DNA from: an uncultured Collinsella sp.
GTDB lineage: Bacteria > Actinomycetota > Coriobacteriia > Coriobacteriales > Coriobacteriaceae
Reading direction: 5' to 3'
Length of the DNA stretch: 7,304 nucleotides
NCBI GenBank assembly: GCA_902489955.1
Contig: CABUBY010000087.1
Location: forward strand, 1-7,304
The notes under the pieces are model-generated. The model was not told the DNA's origin and did no database searches. It saw only the letters and a program-made list of their open reading frames with translations. Below, piece by piece: positions 1 through 6,514 of the stretch (the first letter of the stretch is position 1; each line of letters opens with the position of its first letter). The position numbers and the translations under genes were made by a program.

Positions 1-582
1 GCCCTTGGCAACCTTATGCTACCCGAAATCTCCGAGCACGGCGTCAAGGTCATGAGCTCCAACCTGCTGCTCCAAAACGAGACCGACCCCGTCCTTTGGC
101 GCGGTCCGGTCATCGCAGGCGCCATTAGGCAGTTCTGGAGCGAGACCTCGTGGGGCCCCATCGACTACCTGCTGGTCGACATGCCTCCGGGAACAGGCGA
201 CGTCGCGCTCACCGTCTTCCAGTCGCTGCCCGTCGACGGCATCGTCATCGTCACGAGCCCGCAGGATCTGGTCTCGATGATCGTCGCCAAGGCGGTCAAC
301 ATGGCCGAGAAGATGAACGTCCCTATTCTGGGCATCGTCGAGAACATGAGCTATATTGAGTGCCCCGACTGCGGCAAGAAGATCGAGGTCTTTGGCAAGA
401 GCAAGCTCCCCGAGGTCGCAGAGCGCTATAACCTCGACATCTTGGGCACGCTTCCCATCAATCCGTCACTCGCCGAGGCCTGCGATAAGGGCGAGGTCGA
501 GACCGCGCTGCCCGATGGCATGTTGCCCAAGGCAGTCTCTGCCGTCGAGGCCATTACCCCGCACGAGACCGACGAGGCCTAA
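1..582 (+). CDS. mrp: Mrp/ApbC-family iron–sulphur cluster carrier ATPase (5' partial)
   Basis: The frame is open from base 1, so this is the C-terminal 193 residues of a protein whose start and Walker A P-loop lie off the left edge. Family members are cytosolic dimeric P-loop ATPases that bind a 4Fe-4S cluster between subunits and pass it to apoproteins. Visible landmarks, numbered from the first residue in the window, are the RGP segment near 34–36, the nucleotide-site motif LLVDMPPGTGD at about 57–67, the TSPQD segment at 85–89 and the CPDC pair at 121–124, just after ENMSY. The CxxC is the cluster-binding motif of the family and it is intact. The TAA stop is followed immediately by the GTG of the next gene, which suggests an operon with coupled translation. 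The family call is secure; the exact client proteins cannot be read from sequence. Confidence 0.93.
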   Translation, partial: ALGNLMLPEISEHGVKVMSSNLLLQNETDPVLWRGPVIAGAIRQFWSETSWGPIDYLLVDMPPGTGDVALTVFQSLPVDGIVIVTSPQDLVSMIVAKAVNMAEKMNVPILGIVENMSYIECPDCGKKIEVFGKSKLPEVAERYNLDILGTLPINPSLAEACDKGEVETALPDGMLPKAVSAVEAITPHETDEA

Positions 583-1854
583 GTGAACACGAGCGCCTTC
601 TATGACGTCCTGGTAATCGGCGGCGGGGCTTCAGGCCTCGCCGCCGCCATTACGGCCGCACGTGCTGGCAAAAGCGTCTGCATCGTTGAGCGCGATGTCG
701 CCTGCGGCCTTAAGCTTCTTGCGACCGGTAACGGCCGCTGCAACCTCTCCAACGAATCGATTGATCCTCAGCGGTATAACCACCCCGCATTCATCGAATC
801 CGTCATGGGCCCCCAGCCCGAACAAGAGCTTATGGGTTTCTTCTCCTCACTGGGCATCATGACAACCTCCGAGGAAGGCCGGCTGTACCCGCGCTCCCTT
901 CGCGCCGAATCGGTGCGCGACGCGCTTCTCAACGTTTGCAACCGCCTAGGTATCACCTTAATCTGCGGAGCCAACGTTGCCTCGGCGCGCAAAGTTTCCG
1001 AAGGCTGGGCACTCCAAATAGACCGTCCAGCGCGGGCGCTCAAGGCAAAAAAGCACGACGACCGAAAATCGGAGCTCCGCTCGCTTCGGAAAGTGCTCGC
1101 CGATGTCCCTCGCAAGAACGAGGCCCTGCAGGCGCATGCCGTAATTATCGCCACGGGCGGCAACCCCACCGGTATCGCCGATACGTTTAGCCTCCCCCTC
1201 ACTTCGCTGCGCCCCATCCTCTGCCCCGTATCGGCAACGGTCGTTGGCGATCGGGCGGCACTCAAGACGTTGGATGGTCTGCGCGTCCGCGCCCGCTTGA
1301 CGCTCACCCGTAACCATAGTGAGCTCTGGCACGAAGACGGTGAAGTACTGTTTCGAGCCTTCGGCATCTCGGGCGTCGCTGTCTTCAACCTCTCCCGTCG
1401 TATCCAGCGCGGCGATACGATCCTGCTCGACGTTTTCCCCGACCTCTCCAAAGACGAGCTGCTCGATATGCTCAACCGACGCGTTGAGCTGCTCGGCGGC
1501 TTTTCGCCCCGCGATCCCCGTTGGCTCGACGGCATGCTCGCCCCGCAACTCTCCCGCGTCGTCTGCGCGGCGTTCGGGCAGTGCCATCCAGGCTCCAACG
1601 ATGTCATCCACCTGGTCTCGATCCTCAAGCACTTTAAGTTGCTCGTTGAGGGAGCAGCCGAGGAGCGCTCGGCGCAGGTCACGCGTGGTGGCGTATCTGT
1701 CGAGAGCATCTCAACACCCAGTCTACGCGCGCGCAGCGCTGTCGACGCCCCGCTTTACGTCTGCGGCGAAGCGCTCGACATCGACGCCGATTGCGGAGGC
1801 TTTAACCTTGCGTGGGCCTGGCTCTCGGGCATTCGCGCTGCAAGCAGCTTGTAG
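583..1854 (+). CDS. FAD-dependent flavoprotein, HI0933/COG2081 (YhiN/BaiN-like) family
   Basis: A 423-residue protein with a GTG start that directly follows the Mrp stop; GAGG at 574–577 is a plausible Shine-Dalgarno site five bases upstream. The N-terminal Rossmann loop GGGASG (13–18) binds the ADP part of FAD. The family signature TGNGRCNLSN lies at 48–57, the second FAD motif ATGG at 190–193, TRGGV at 367–371, and the C-terminal FAD segment CGEALDIDADCGGFNLAWAW at 394–413. All hallmarks of a complete protein are present and the length is normal to slightly long. Most relatives have no proven reaction; BaiN of Clostridium scindens is linked to reduction of bile-acid intermediates. Nothing nearby supports a bile-acid role here, so substrate and product are unknown. 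Residues about 148–183 form an unusually basic, charged insertion between a beta strand and the ATGG motif. Probably cytosolic: no signal peptide is seen. Confidence 0.9.
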   Translation: MNTSAFYDVLVIGGGASGLAAAITAARAGKSVCIVERDVACGLKLLATGNGRCNLSNESIDPQRYNHPAFIESVMGPQPEQELMGFFSSLGIMTTSEEGRLYPRSLRAESVRDALLNVCNRLGITLICGANVASARKVSEGWALQIDRPARALKAKKHDDRKSELRSLRKVLADVPRKNEALQAHAVIIATGGNPTGIADTFSLPLTSLRPILCPVSATVVGDRAALKTLDGLRVRARLTLTRNHSELWHEDGEVLFRAFGISGVAVFNLSRRIQRGDTILLDVFPDLSKDELLDMLNRRVELLGGFSPRDPRWLDGMLAPQLSRVVCAAFGQCHPGSNDVIHLVSILKHFKLLVEGAAEERSAQVTRGGVSVESISTPSLRARSAVDAPLYVCGEALDIDADCGGFNLAWAWLSGIRAASSL

Positions 1855-1864
1855 CCGCGCAGTC

Positions 1865-1870
1865 TATAAT
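1865..1870 (+). promoter_or_regulatory. Possible -10 box (TATAAT) upstream of the second flavoprotein
   Basis: A perfect TATAAT hexamer lies in a short A/T-rich island just after the stop of the first flavoprotein. No good -35 hexamer is found 16–18 bases upstream (the sequence there reads AGCAGC, AAGCAG or CAAGCA), and there is no TGn extension. If used, transcription would begin near 1876–1878 and run straight into the hairpin at 1885–1908. The hexamer match is seen in the sequence; promoter activity is inferred. Confidence 0.4.
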
Positions 1871-1884
1871 CAAAAACGCATTCG

Positions 1885-1916
1885 GGCCGTCTGGGATACC
1901 GGACGGCCTCTTTCTT
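1885..1916 (+). terminator. Terminator-like hairpin in the leader of the second flavoprotein
   Basis: Bases 1885–1894 pair with 1899–1908 in a 10-bp, GC-rich stem with one G·T wobble and a GATA tetraloop, followed by the T-rich tail TCTTTCTT (1909–1916). This is the form of a rho-independent terminator. It would end the mrp–flavoprotein transcript, but the Shine-Dalgarno site of the next gene begins only six bases after the tail, so it also acts as a leader structure for that gene. The tail is interrupted by two C residues, so termination may be partial. Confidence 0.7.
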
Positions 1917-1922
1917 GCCTCT

Positions 1923-1928
1923 AAGGAG
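1923..1928 (+). promoter_or_regulatory. Shine-Dalgarno site AAGGAG deciding the start of the second flavoprotein
   Basis: AAGGAG lies six bases before the ATG at 1935. It fixes that ATG as the start, although the reading frame stays open back into the previous gene to about 1812. The site can also pair with CTCTTT at 1908–1913, so it may be masked in an alternative fold of the leader. Confidence 0.85.
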
Positions 1929-1934
1929 ACCTCG

Positions 1935-3575
1935 ATGATCGAAATCACCCAAGTCAACGCGTCGCTCGATGAAGCCGGCGATGAAAATGCCTGCCTCATT
2001 GTTGGCAAGCGAGTCGCCAAGCGCATCCTACGTTGCAAGGACTCCGAGATCAAGTCCATCGAACTCCACCGCAAGTCAATCGACGCTCGCAAAAAACGAG
2101 ACGTCCATTTTATCCTGAGCTTTCGTGTTGAGCTGACTAGTCCCCACCTCGAGCGAGAAGCGGTCGACAGCGTTGCCGAACGTGACCGCTCGCGCGTACG
2201 CGCGATAGAAGACGATGAGCCTTCATTCCCCTCCCCCGTCTCCGACGCACCTCAAGAACGCCCTGTCGTTGTCGGCGCCGGATGCGCCGGCCTTTTCGCT
2301 GCGCTCACGCTCGCCAAAGCAGGTCTTAAGCCCTTGCTTATCGAGCGCGGCGACCCGGCATTTCGCCGCTCGCAGGCGATCGACCTCTTTCTAAAGGAGC
2401 GCATCCTCGACCCCGAGAGCAATATTCAGTTTGGTCTGGGCGGCGCGGGGACCTTCTCGGACGGCAAGCTCAATACGGGAACAAAAAATCCCGCCCATCG
2501 CCTTATCCTCGAAACCTTCGTCGAGGCGGGTGCGCCCCGCGATATTCTGTGGGATGCCAAGCCGCACATTGGCTCCGACATCCTTCCCAAGGTTGTCACC
2601 GCTATATCCCAGCGCATCGAGCAGCTCGGAGGTGTCGTCCGTTATCGAACGAAGCTCGTCGACATTCGCATCGACGCGTCTGGCGCCATCACCGGTATTG
2701 ATGTCCAATCGTCCCAAGACGCCGCTTACGAGCCAATCGAGACAAAGCACCTCATCCTCGCCTGCGGGCATTCTGCTCGCGATATTTTTGAGCTCCTTAA
2801 GGACCACAACGTGGCCCTCGCACAAAAGACCTTTGCCATGGGCGTTCGCATCGAGCATCCGCAACGCGACATCGACAGAGCCCAATATGGAGCCTCGGCG
2901 GGACATCCAGCGCTCGGGGCGGCCCCCTACAAACTTGTTGCCCATCTTCCCAACGGCCGCAGCGTGTTCTCGTTTTGCATGTGCCCCGGCGGACAGGTTG
3001 TTGCCGCCTCTTCAGAACCGTGCCATCTGTGCGTCAACGGGGCCAGTCTCAATGCCCGCGACGGACGCAACGCAAATGCCGCCCTGCTCGTTAACGTCAC
3101 GCCTGAGGACCTTCCCAACGATGACCCGCTCGCCGGCATCGAGCTCCAGCGTGCCTGCGAGGCGGCCGCCTATCGCCTGGGCGGTTCCAACTGGAACGCA
3201 CCGGCACAACTCGTCGGAGATTTCCTCGCAGGACGCGCCAGCAAGGCGCCCGGAAAGGTAAAGCCCACCTATCCGCTCGGTGTGACCTGGACGGCAATTG
3301 ACGAAGCCCTGCCGCAGCATATCGTCGAGTCGATCCGCCTGGGACTTCCCCTACTCGGAAAAAAGTTACGAGGCTACGACCGTCCCGATGCCGTTCTTAC
3401 CGGCGTGGAGACTCGTTCGAGCTCACCGGTCACTGTCACCCGAGACCGAACGTGCCATGCCGTGTCGACCCCGGGCCTCTACCCTTGTGGTGAGGGAGCT
3501 GGATATGCCGGCGGCATCATGAGCGCGGCCACCGACGGCATCCGTTGTGCTGAAGCCCTGATCGCAGACCTCTAA
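1935..3575 (+). CDS. FAD-dependent dehydrogenase-like protein, COG2509 family
   Basis: A 546-residue protein, a usual length for the family. It opens with an N-terminal domain of roughly 100 residues that includes the basic stretch HRKSIDARKKRDVHF (about 45–59), typical of this group. The FAD-binding Rossmann fold follows, with VVVGAGCAGLFAAL at 111–124 and the FAD-contacting ERG at 137–139. Other family landmarks are FGLGGAGTFSDGKLNTG (166–182), LACGHSARD (275–283), MGVRIEHP (302–309), FCMCPGG (347–353), ETRSSSPV (492–499) and the C-terminal FAD motif CGEGAGYAGGI (518–528). The reaction is not established for the family; an oxidoreductase acting in the cytosol is the likely class. Two cysteine pairs stand out, C348/C350 and C363/C366. 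The gene has its own Shine-Dalgarno site and lies behind a terminator-like hairpin, so it may be expressed only partly together with the upstream pair. Confidence 0.88.
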   Translation: MIEITQVNASLDEAGDENACLIVGKRVAKRILRCKDSEIKSIELHRKSIDARKKRDVHFILSFRVELTSPHLEREAVDSVAERDRSRVRAIEDDEPSFPSPVSDAPQERPVVVGAGCAGLFAALTLAKAGLKPLLIERGDPAFRRSQAIDLFLKERILDPESNIQFGLGGAGTFSDGKLNTGTKNPAHRLILETFVEAGAPRDILWDAKPHIGSDILPKVVTAISQRIEQLGGVVRYRTKLVDIRIDASGAITGIDVQSSQDAAYEPIETKHLILACGHSARDIFELLKDHNVALAQKTFAMGVRIEHPQRDIDRAQYGASAGHPALGAAPYKLVAHLPNGRSVFSFCMCPGGQVVAASSEPCHLCVNGASLNARDGRNANAALLVNVTPEDLPNDDPLAGIELQRACEAAAYRLGGSNWNAPAQLVGDFLAGRASKAPGKVKPTYPLGVTWTAIDEALPQHIVESIRLGLPLLGKKLRGYDRPDAVLTGVETRSSSPVTVTRDRTCHAVSTPGLYPCGEGAGYAGGIMSAATDGIRCAEALIADL

Positions 3576-3594
3576 CGCACAAATTCCAGCGCGC

Positions 3595-3649
3595 AAAAGA
3601 CATAGGCCCCGAGCTCCACAGGGAACTCGGGGCCTGTTCGTTATTTCTT
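3595..3649. terminator. Bidirectional terminator between converging gene blocks
   Basis: Bases 3604–3613 (AGGCCCCGAG) are perfectly complementary to 3626–3635 (CTCGGGGCCT), and TCC/GGA inside the loop can extend the stem past one mismatch. On the plus strand a T-rich run follows (3636–3649), which overlaps the last codons of uvrB. On the minus strand the tail reads ATGTCTTTTG (3603 down to 3594). The hairpin sits 28 bases after the stop of the second flavoprotein and five bases after the stop of uvrB, so it is well placed to end both transcripts. Confidence 0.85.
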
Positions 3650-5881
3650 AAACCGTGCACCCTGGCGTTTTCTGCCCGATGCGAACGTGGAACCCTTGCG
3701 GGCCTGCAAGCGTAAGCGCTCGATCGTCTCGTCCTCAGACGCACCCTCGAGCATCGCCCGAATCTGAACGACGGCATCGCGCAGGCGCGCCGCCTCCTCA
3801 AAGTCCATGGCGGCAGAAGCGTTACGCATATCCTCTTCCATGGATTCGACAATCCGCACAAGCTCGTCATGCGGCAGTTCTTCCAACTGCTCCGCAAGTG
3901 TCTGCTCGGGCGCCACCGTTTCCGGCACACCGCCCTCGCCCGACTCATCGGGCGTATAGAATGCGCCATGGCCAAGAGAGTCGCCCTTCGAGCGTCCCTT
4001 GGAGCCCACAGTTTTTTCGGCCTCGGCAATAAAACTTGAGATGTCGTTGATGGCCTTGCGCACTGTCTTGGGCACAATGCCACGTTCTTCGTTATATGCC
4101 ATCTGAATCTCGCGACGGCGCTGCGTCTCCTCGATGGCCTCTTTCATCGAATCGGTCACAACGTCTGCGTACATGATGACTTCGCCATCGGCGTTACGGG
4201 CCGCACGGCCAATCGTCTGAATCAGCGAACGGCGGTTGCGCAAGAAGCCTTCCTTATCGGCATCGAGAATTGCCACCAGTGAGACCTCGGGAAGATCCAA
4301 GCCCTCGCGAAGCAGGTTGATGCCAACGAGAACATCGATCTTGCCCTCGCGCAGCGTTCGCAGGATCTCGACACGGTCCATTGTCGCCGTATCAGAGTGC
4401 ATGTAATTGACCTTAATGCCCGCGTCGAGCAGATGGTCGGTCAGGTCCTCGGCCATGCGCTTGGTCAACGTGGTCACCAGCACGCGCTCCTTGCGGGCAA
4501 CGCGCTCGCGAATCTCGTCCTCAAGATCGTCAATCTGGCCGCGAACTGGACGCACGTCAATCTTGGGGTCGAGCAGGCCGGTCGGACGAATAATCTGCTC
4601 CACGTCGTTTTGGCTCACCCGTAGCTCGTAGTCGCCCGGCGTGGCCGAAACATAGATAAACTGGGGGATCCTTGCCTCAAACTCATCGAAACGAAGCGGG
4701 CGGTTATCGAGCGCCGAGGGCAGGCGAAAACCGTGTTCCACCAGCGTCACCTTACGCGAGCGGTCACCTTCGTGCATGCCGCGAATCTGCGGCACCGTCA
4801 CATGGCTCTCATCGATGATGCAGAGCATATCCTTGGGAAAGTAATCGATTAGGGTAAACGGCGGCTCACCCGGCTTGCGACCGTCCAGATGACGCGAGTA
4901 GTTCTCGATGCCGTTGCAAAAGCCCATCGTCTCGAGCATCTCAAGATCATAATCGGTACGCTGCTGCAGACGCTGCGCCTCGAGCAACTTGTCGGTCGCC
5001 TTGAGCTCCGCCACGCGCTTCTCGCACTCTTCGCTGATCGATTTCAGAGCCGCCTTGACCTTCGGCTTCTCGGTCACGTAGTGCGATGCCGGCCATACGG
5101 GAATGGCCTCGTACTCACGAAGCATCTCACCGGTGACCTCATCGATCTCGGCAATCAGCTCGACCTCGTCGCCAAAGAACTCAAACCGCAACGGATGCTC
5201 GGCATAAGGCGGATACACGTCAACAACATCGCCGCGCACGCGGAACGTGCCACGTGCCAGGTCATAGTCATTGCGATCATATTGAATGTCGATAAGTGCA
5301 TGGATAAAGTCATCGCGCTCGAGCGGCACCTTCTTGTCGACGTTTGGAGCCAGACCCGCATAGTCCTCAGGAGAGCCAATGCCATAGATACACGAGACCG
5401 ATGCGACAACGATCACATCACGTCGAGAGAGCAGTGACGCGGTCGCCTGATGGCGCAGCATCTCGACCTCTTCGTTAATCGAGGAGTCTTTCTCGATATA
5501 TGTATCGCTTTGCGGCACATACGCCTCGGGCTGATAGTAGTCGTAGTACGAGACGAAGTAGACCACAGCGTTGTTGGGAAAGAACTCTTTGAGCTCGCTC
5601 GCAAGCTGAGCAGCGAGCGTTTTATTGGGGGCCATGACCAGCGTCGGCTTTCCCAGGGCCTCAATAGTCTTTGCCATCGTGAAGGTCTTGCCCGAACCAG
5701 TCACGCCCAGCAAAACCTGATAGCGGTCTCCGTCCCTCACGCCCCGCACAAGTGACTCAATGGCCTTAGGCTGGGAACCAGCGGGCTCGTATGGAGACAC
5801 GACCTTAAACGGCACATCAGCGCCCTCAACGCCAAAGCGCTTAAGTTCACCACCAACGCGTTCTACTTCAAATTCCGCCAT
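3641..5881 (-). CDS. uvrB: UvrABC excinuclease subunit B
   Basis: A 746-residue UvrB, the helicase-like damage-verifying subunit that takes over lesions from UvrA and recruits UvrC in nucleotide excision repair. Seen in order: Walker A GVTGSGKT (59–66), the beta-hairpin segment YYDYYQPEAYVP (112–123) that clamps DNA, Walker B region IIDESH (355–360), VSATPGDYE (411–419), the helicase motif QTIGRAARN (555–563), and a C-terminal UVR domain (about 670–712) that binds UvrC. The ATG at 5881 is preferred over the ATG seven codons upstream because AGGAG lies five bases before it. The protein is longer than many UvrBs: about 23 extra residues precede the usual FKVVSPYEPAGSQP beginning, and a charged linker (about 622–665) separates the helicase core from the UVR domain. 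All catalytic motifs look intact. It follows the transglycosylase by 51 bases. No LexA/SOS-type operator was recognised upstream. Confidence 0.98.
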   Translation of the reverse strand: MAEFEVERVGGELKRFGVEGADVPFKVVSPYEPAGSQPKAIESLVRGVRDGDRYQVLLGVTGSGKTFTMAKTIEALGKPTLVMAPNKTLAAQLASELKEFFPNNAVVYFVSYYDYYQPEAYVPQSDTYIEKDSSINEEVEMLRHQATASLLSRRDVIVVASVSCIYGIGSPEDYAGLAPNVDKKVPLERDDFIHALIDIQYDRNDYDLARGTFRVRGDVVDVYPPYAEHPLRFEFFGDEVELIAEIDEVTGEMLREYEAIPVWPASHYVTEKPKVKAALKSISEECEKRVAELKATDKLLEAQRLQQRTDYDLEMLETMGFCNGIENYSRHLDGRKPGEPPFTLIDYFPKDMLCIIDESHVTVPQIRGMHEGDRSRKVTLVEHGFRLPSALDNRPLRFDEFEARIPQFIYVSATPGDYELRVSQNDVEQIIRPTGLLDPKIDVRPVRGQIDDLEDEIRERVARKERVLVTTLTKRMAEDLTDHLLDAGIKVNYMHSDTATMDRVEILRTLREGKIDVLVGINLLREGLDLPEVSLVAILDADKEGFLRNRRSLIQTIGRAARNADGEVIMYADVVTDSMKEAIEETQRRREIQMAYNEERGIVPKTVRKAINDISSFIAEAEKTVGSKGRSKGDSLGHGAFYTPDESGEGGVPETVAPEQTLAEQLEELPHDELVRIVESMEEDMRNASAAMDFEEAARLRDAVVQIRAMLEGASEDETIERLRLQARKGSTFASGRKRQGARFKK

Positions 5882-5886
5882 GGATA

Positions 5887-5891
5887 CTCCT
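5887..5891 (-). promoter_or_regulatory. Shine-Dalgarno site AGGAG deciding the uvrB start
   Basis: On the minus strand AGGAG stands five bases before the ATG at 5881. The in-frame ATG seven codons upstream (5902) has no such site, and the AGGAG would fall inside its coding sequence, so 5881 is taken as the start. Confidence 0.8.
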
Positions 5892-5906
5892 AACTCGTAC
5901 ATCTGC

Positions 5907-5935
5907 AGTATACGCAGGCGGTGGGCTTAGTCCTA
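5907..5935 (-). promoter_or_regulatory. Weak candidate promoter for uvrB
   Basis: TATACT (5912–5907 on the minus strand) matches five of six bases of the -10 consensus. A poor -35 (AGGACT, three of six) lies 16 bases upstream at 5934–5929, overlapping the stop codon of the transglycosylase. Transcription would begin about 20 bases before the uvrB ATG. uvrB could equally be read from the coaE promoter. Confidence 0.35.
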
Positions 5936-6514
5936 TACGAACCGATCGGGATAGAGAGTCTTATATCGAACCCAGGCATTATTGACGCGAATCAGATAAG
6001 CCTGAGTTTCAGGGAAGGTAATCGCATTATGGAGTGACGTGTTCTGCTGCGCCCATCCGTCGACATTGCCCATACCAGCGTTATAGGCGGCGATGGCACT
6101 ATCCGTCGACCCGTTGAAATAGGCGAGAAGATACGAGAGGTATGCGCAGCCAAACTCGATATTCGTAGCCGGATCGTTAAGATTGTCGACCGAATACTCC
6201 CCTCCGTCGACAAGGCCCTTGGCGATCATGTCCTGGGCAGTCTCGGGCATCAGCTGCATCAATCCCTGAGCACCCTGATTCGACTCGGCCTCGGGATCCC
6301 AATTCGATTCCGACTTAATGACAGCGCACACCAGATACGGATCCAGATTATGCGAAATACTGGATTGCTTTACATACGCCTCGTAGTCAATCGGATACAG
6401 CGGCTTAAAGAAAGCGGCAGGAGCACACGAGTAGACGAGCGAAATAAGGCCGAAGACGAACACAACGGCAAGTGGCGCCACGCGATACCACGTAAAGAAA
6501 CGTGCCTTAGGCAT
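5933..6514 (-). CDS. Membrane-anchored SLT-domain lytic transglycosylase
   Basis: A 193-residue protein with a short N-terminal cytoplasmic stretch carrying basic residues, one hydrophobic segment (about 12–30) and an extracellular goose-lysozyme-like SLT domain. Such enzymes cleave the MurNAc–GlcNAc bond of peptidoglycan and form 1,6-anhydro-MurNAc ends. Catalytic Glu69 sits in IKSES, followed by the family motifs GAQGLMQLMPETA (81–93), NIEFGCAYLSYLL (118–130) and AYNAGMGNVDGW (143–154), so the active site appears complete. The hydrophobic segment ends in VYSC (27–30), close to but not a good lipobox because of the Tyr, so a retained transmembrane anchor is more likely than a lipoprotein. 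The start codon overlaps the end of coaE (ATGCCTAA) and has a very strong Shine-Dalgarno site, which indicates coupled translation. The protein is small, with no extra binding domains seen. Confidence 0.93.
   Translation of the reverse strand: MPKARFFTWYRVAPLAVVFVFGLISLVYSCAPAAFFKPLYPIDYEAYVKQSSISHNLDPYLVCAVIKSESNWDPEAESNQGAQGLMQLMPETAQDMIAKGLVDGGEYSVDNLNDPATNIEFGCAYLSYLLAYFNGSTDSAIAAYNAGMGNVDGWAQQNTSLHNAITFPETQAYLIRVNNAWVRYKTLYPDRFV

Noticed and set aside
768..1709. A 313-residue open frame on the minus strand opposite the first flavoprotein, plus a 224-residue one at 958–1632.
   Set aside because: Their translations are rich in Ser, Arg and Thr with no recognisable motif, as expected of shadow frames in GC-rich DNA, while the plus-strand frame carries complete FAD motifs.
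583..1854. A bile-acid 7-dehydroxylation role by analogy with BaiN.
   Set aside because: Only the broad family matches; no other bai-type gene is in the window, and most family members are not bile-acid enzymes.
1812..1934. Possible 41-residue N-terminal extension of the COG2509 protein.
   Set aside because: It would overlap the previous gene and run through the terminator hairpin, while the ATG at 1935 has an ideal AAGGAG and matches the usual family start.
4889..5437. A 182-residue plus-strand frame antisense to uvrB, and a 276-residue plus-strand frame at 2431–3261 inside the second flavoprotein.
   Set aside because: Both lie within genes with well-conserved products; no Shine-Dalgarno site or family motif supports them.
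5882..5932. A LexA/SOS operator in front of uvrB.
   Set aside because: No GAAC-N4-GTTC type palindrome is present. CGAAC near 5938 has no matching GTTCG half-site.
6425..6514. A lipoprotein signal peptide in the lytic transglycosylase, ending at Cys30.
   Set aside because: The residues before Cys are VYS; Tyr at the -2 position fits the lipobox poorly, so a plain membrane anchor is preferred, although lipidation is not excluded.
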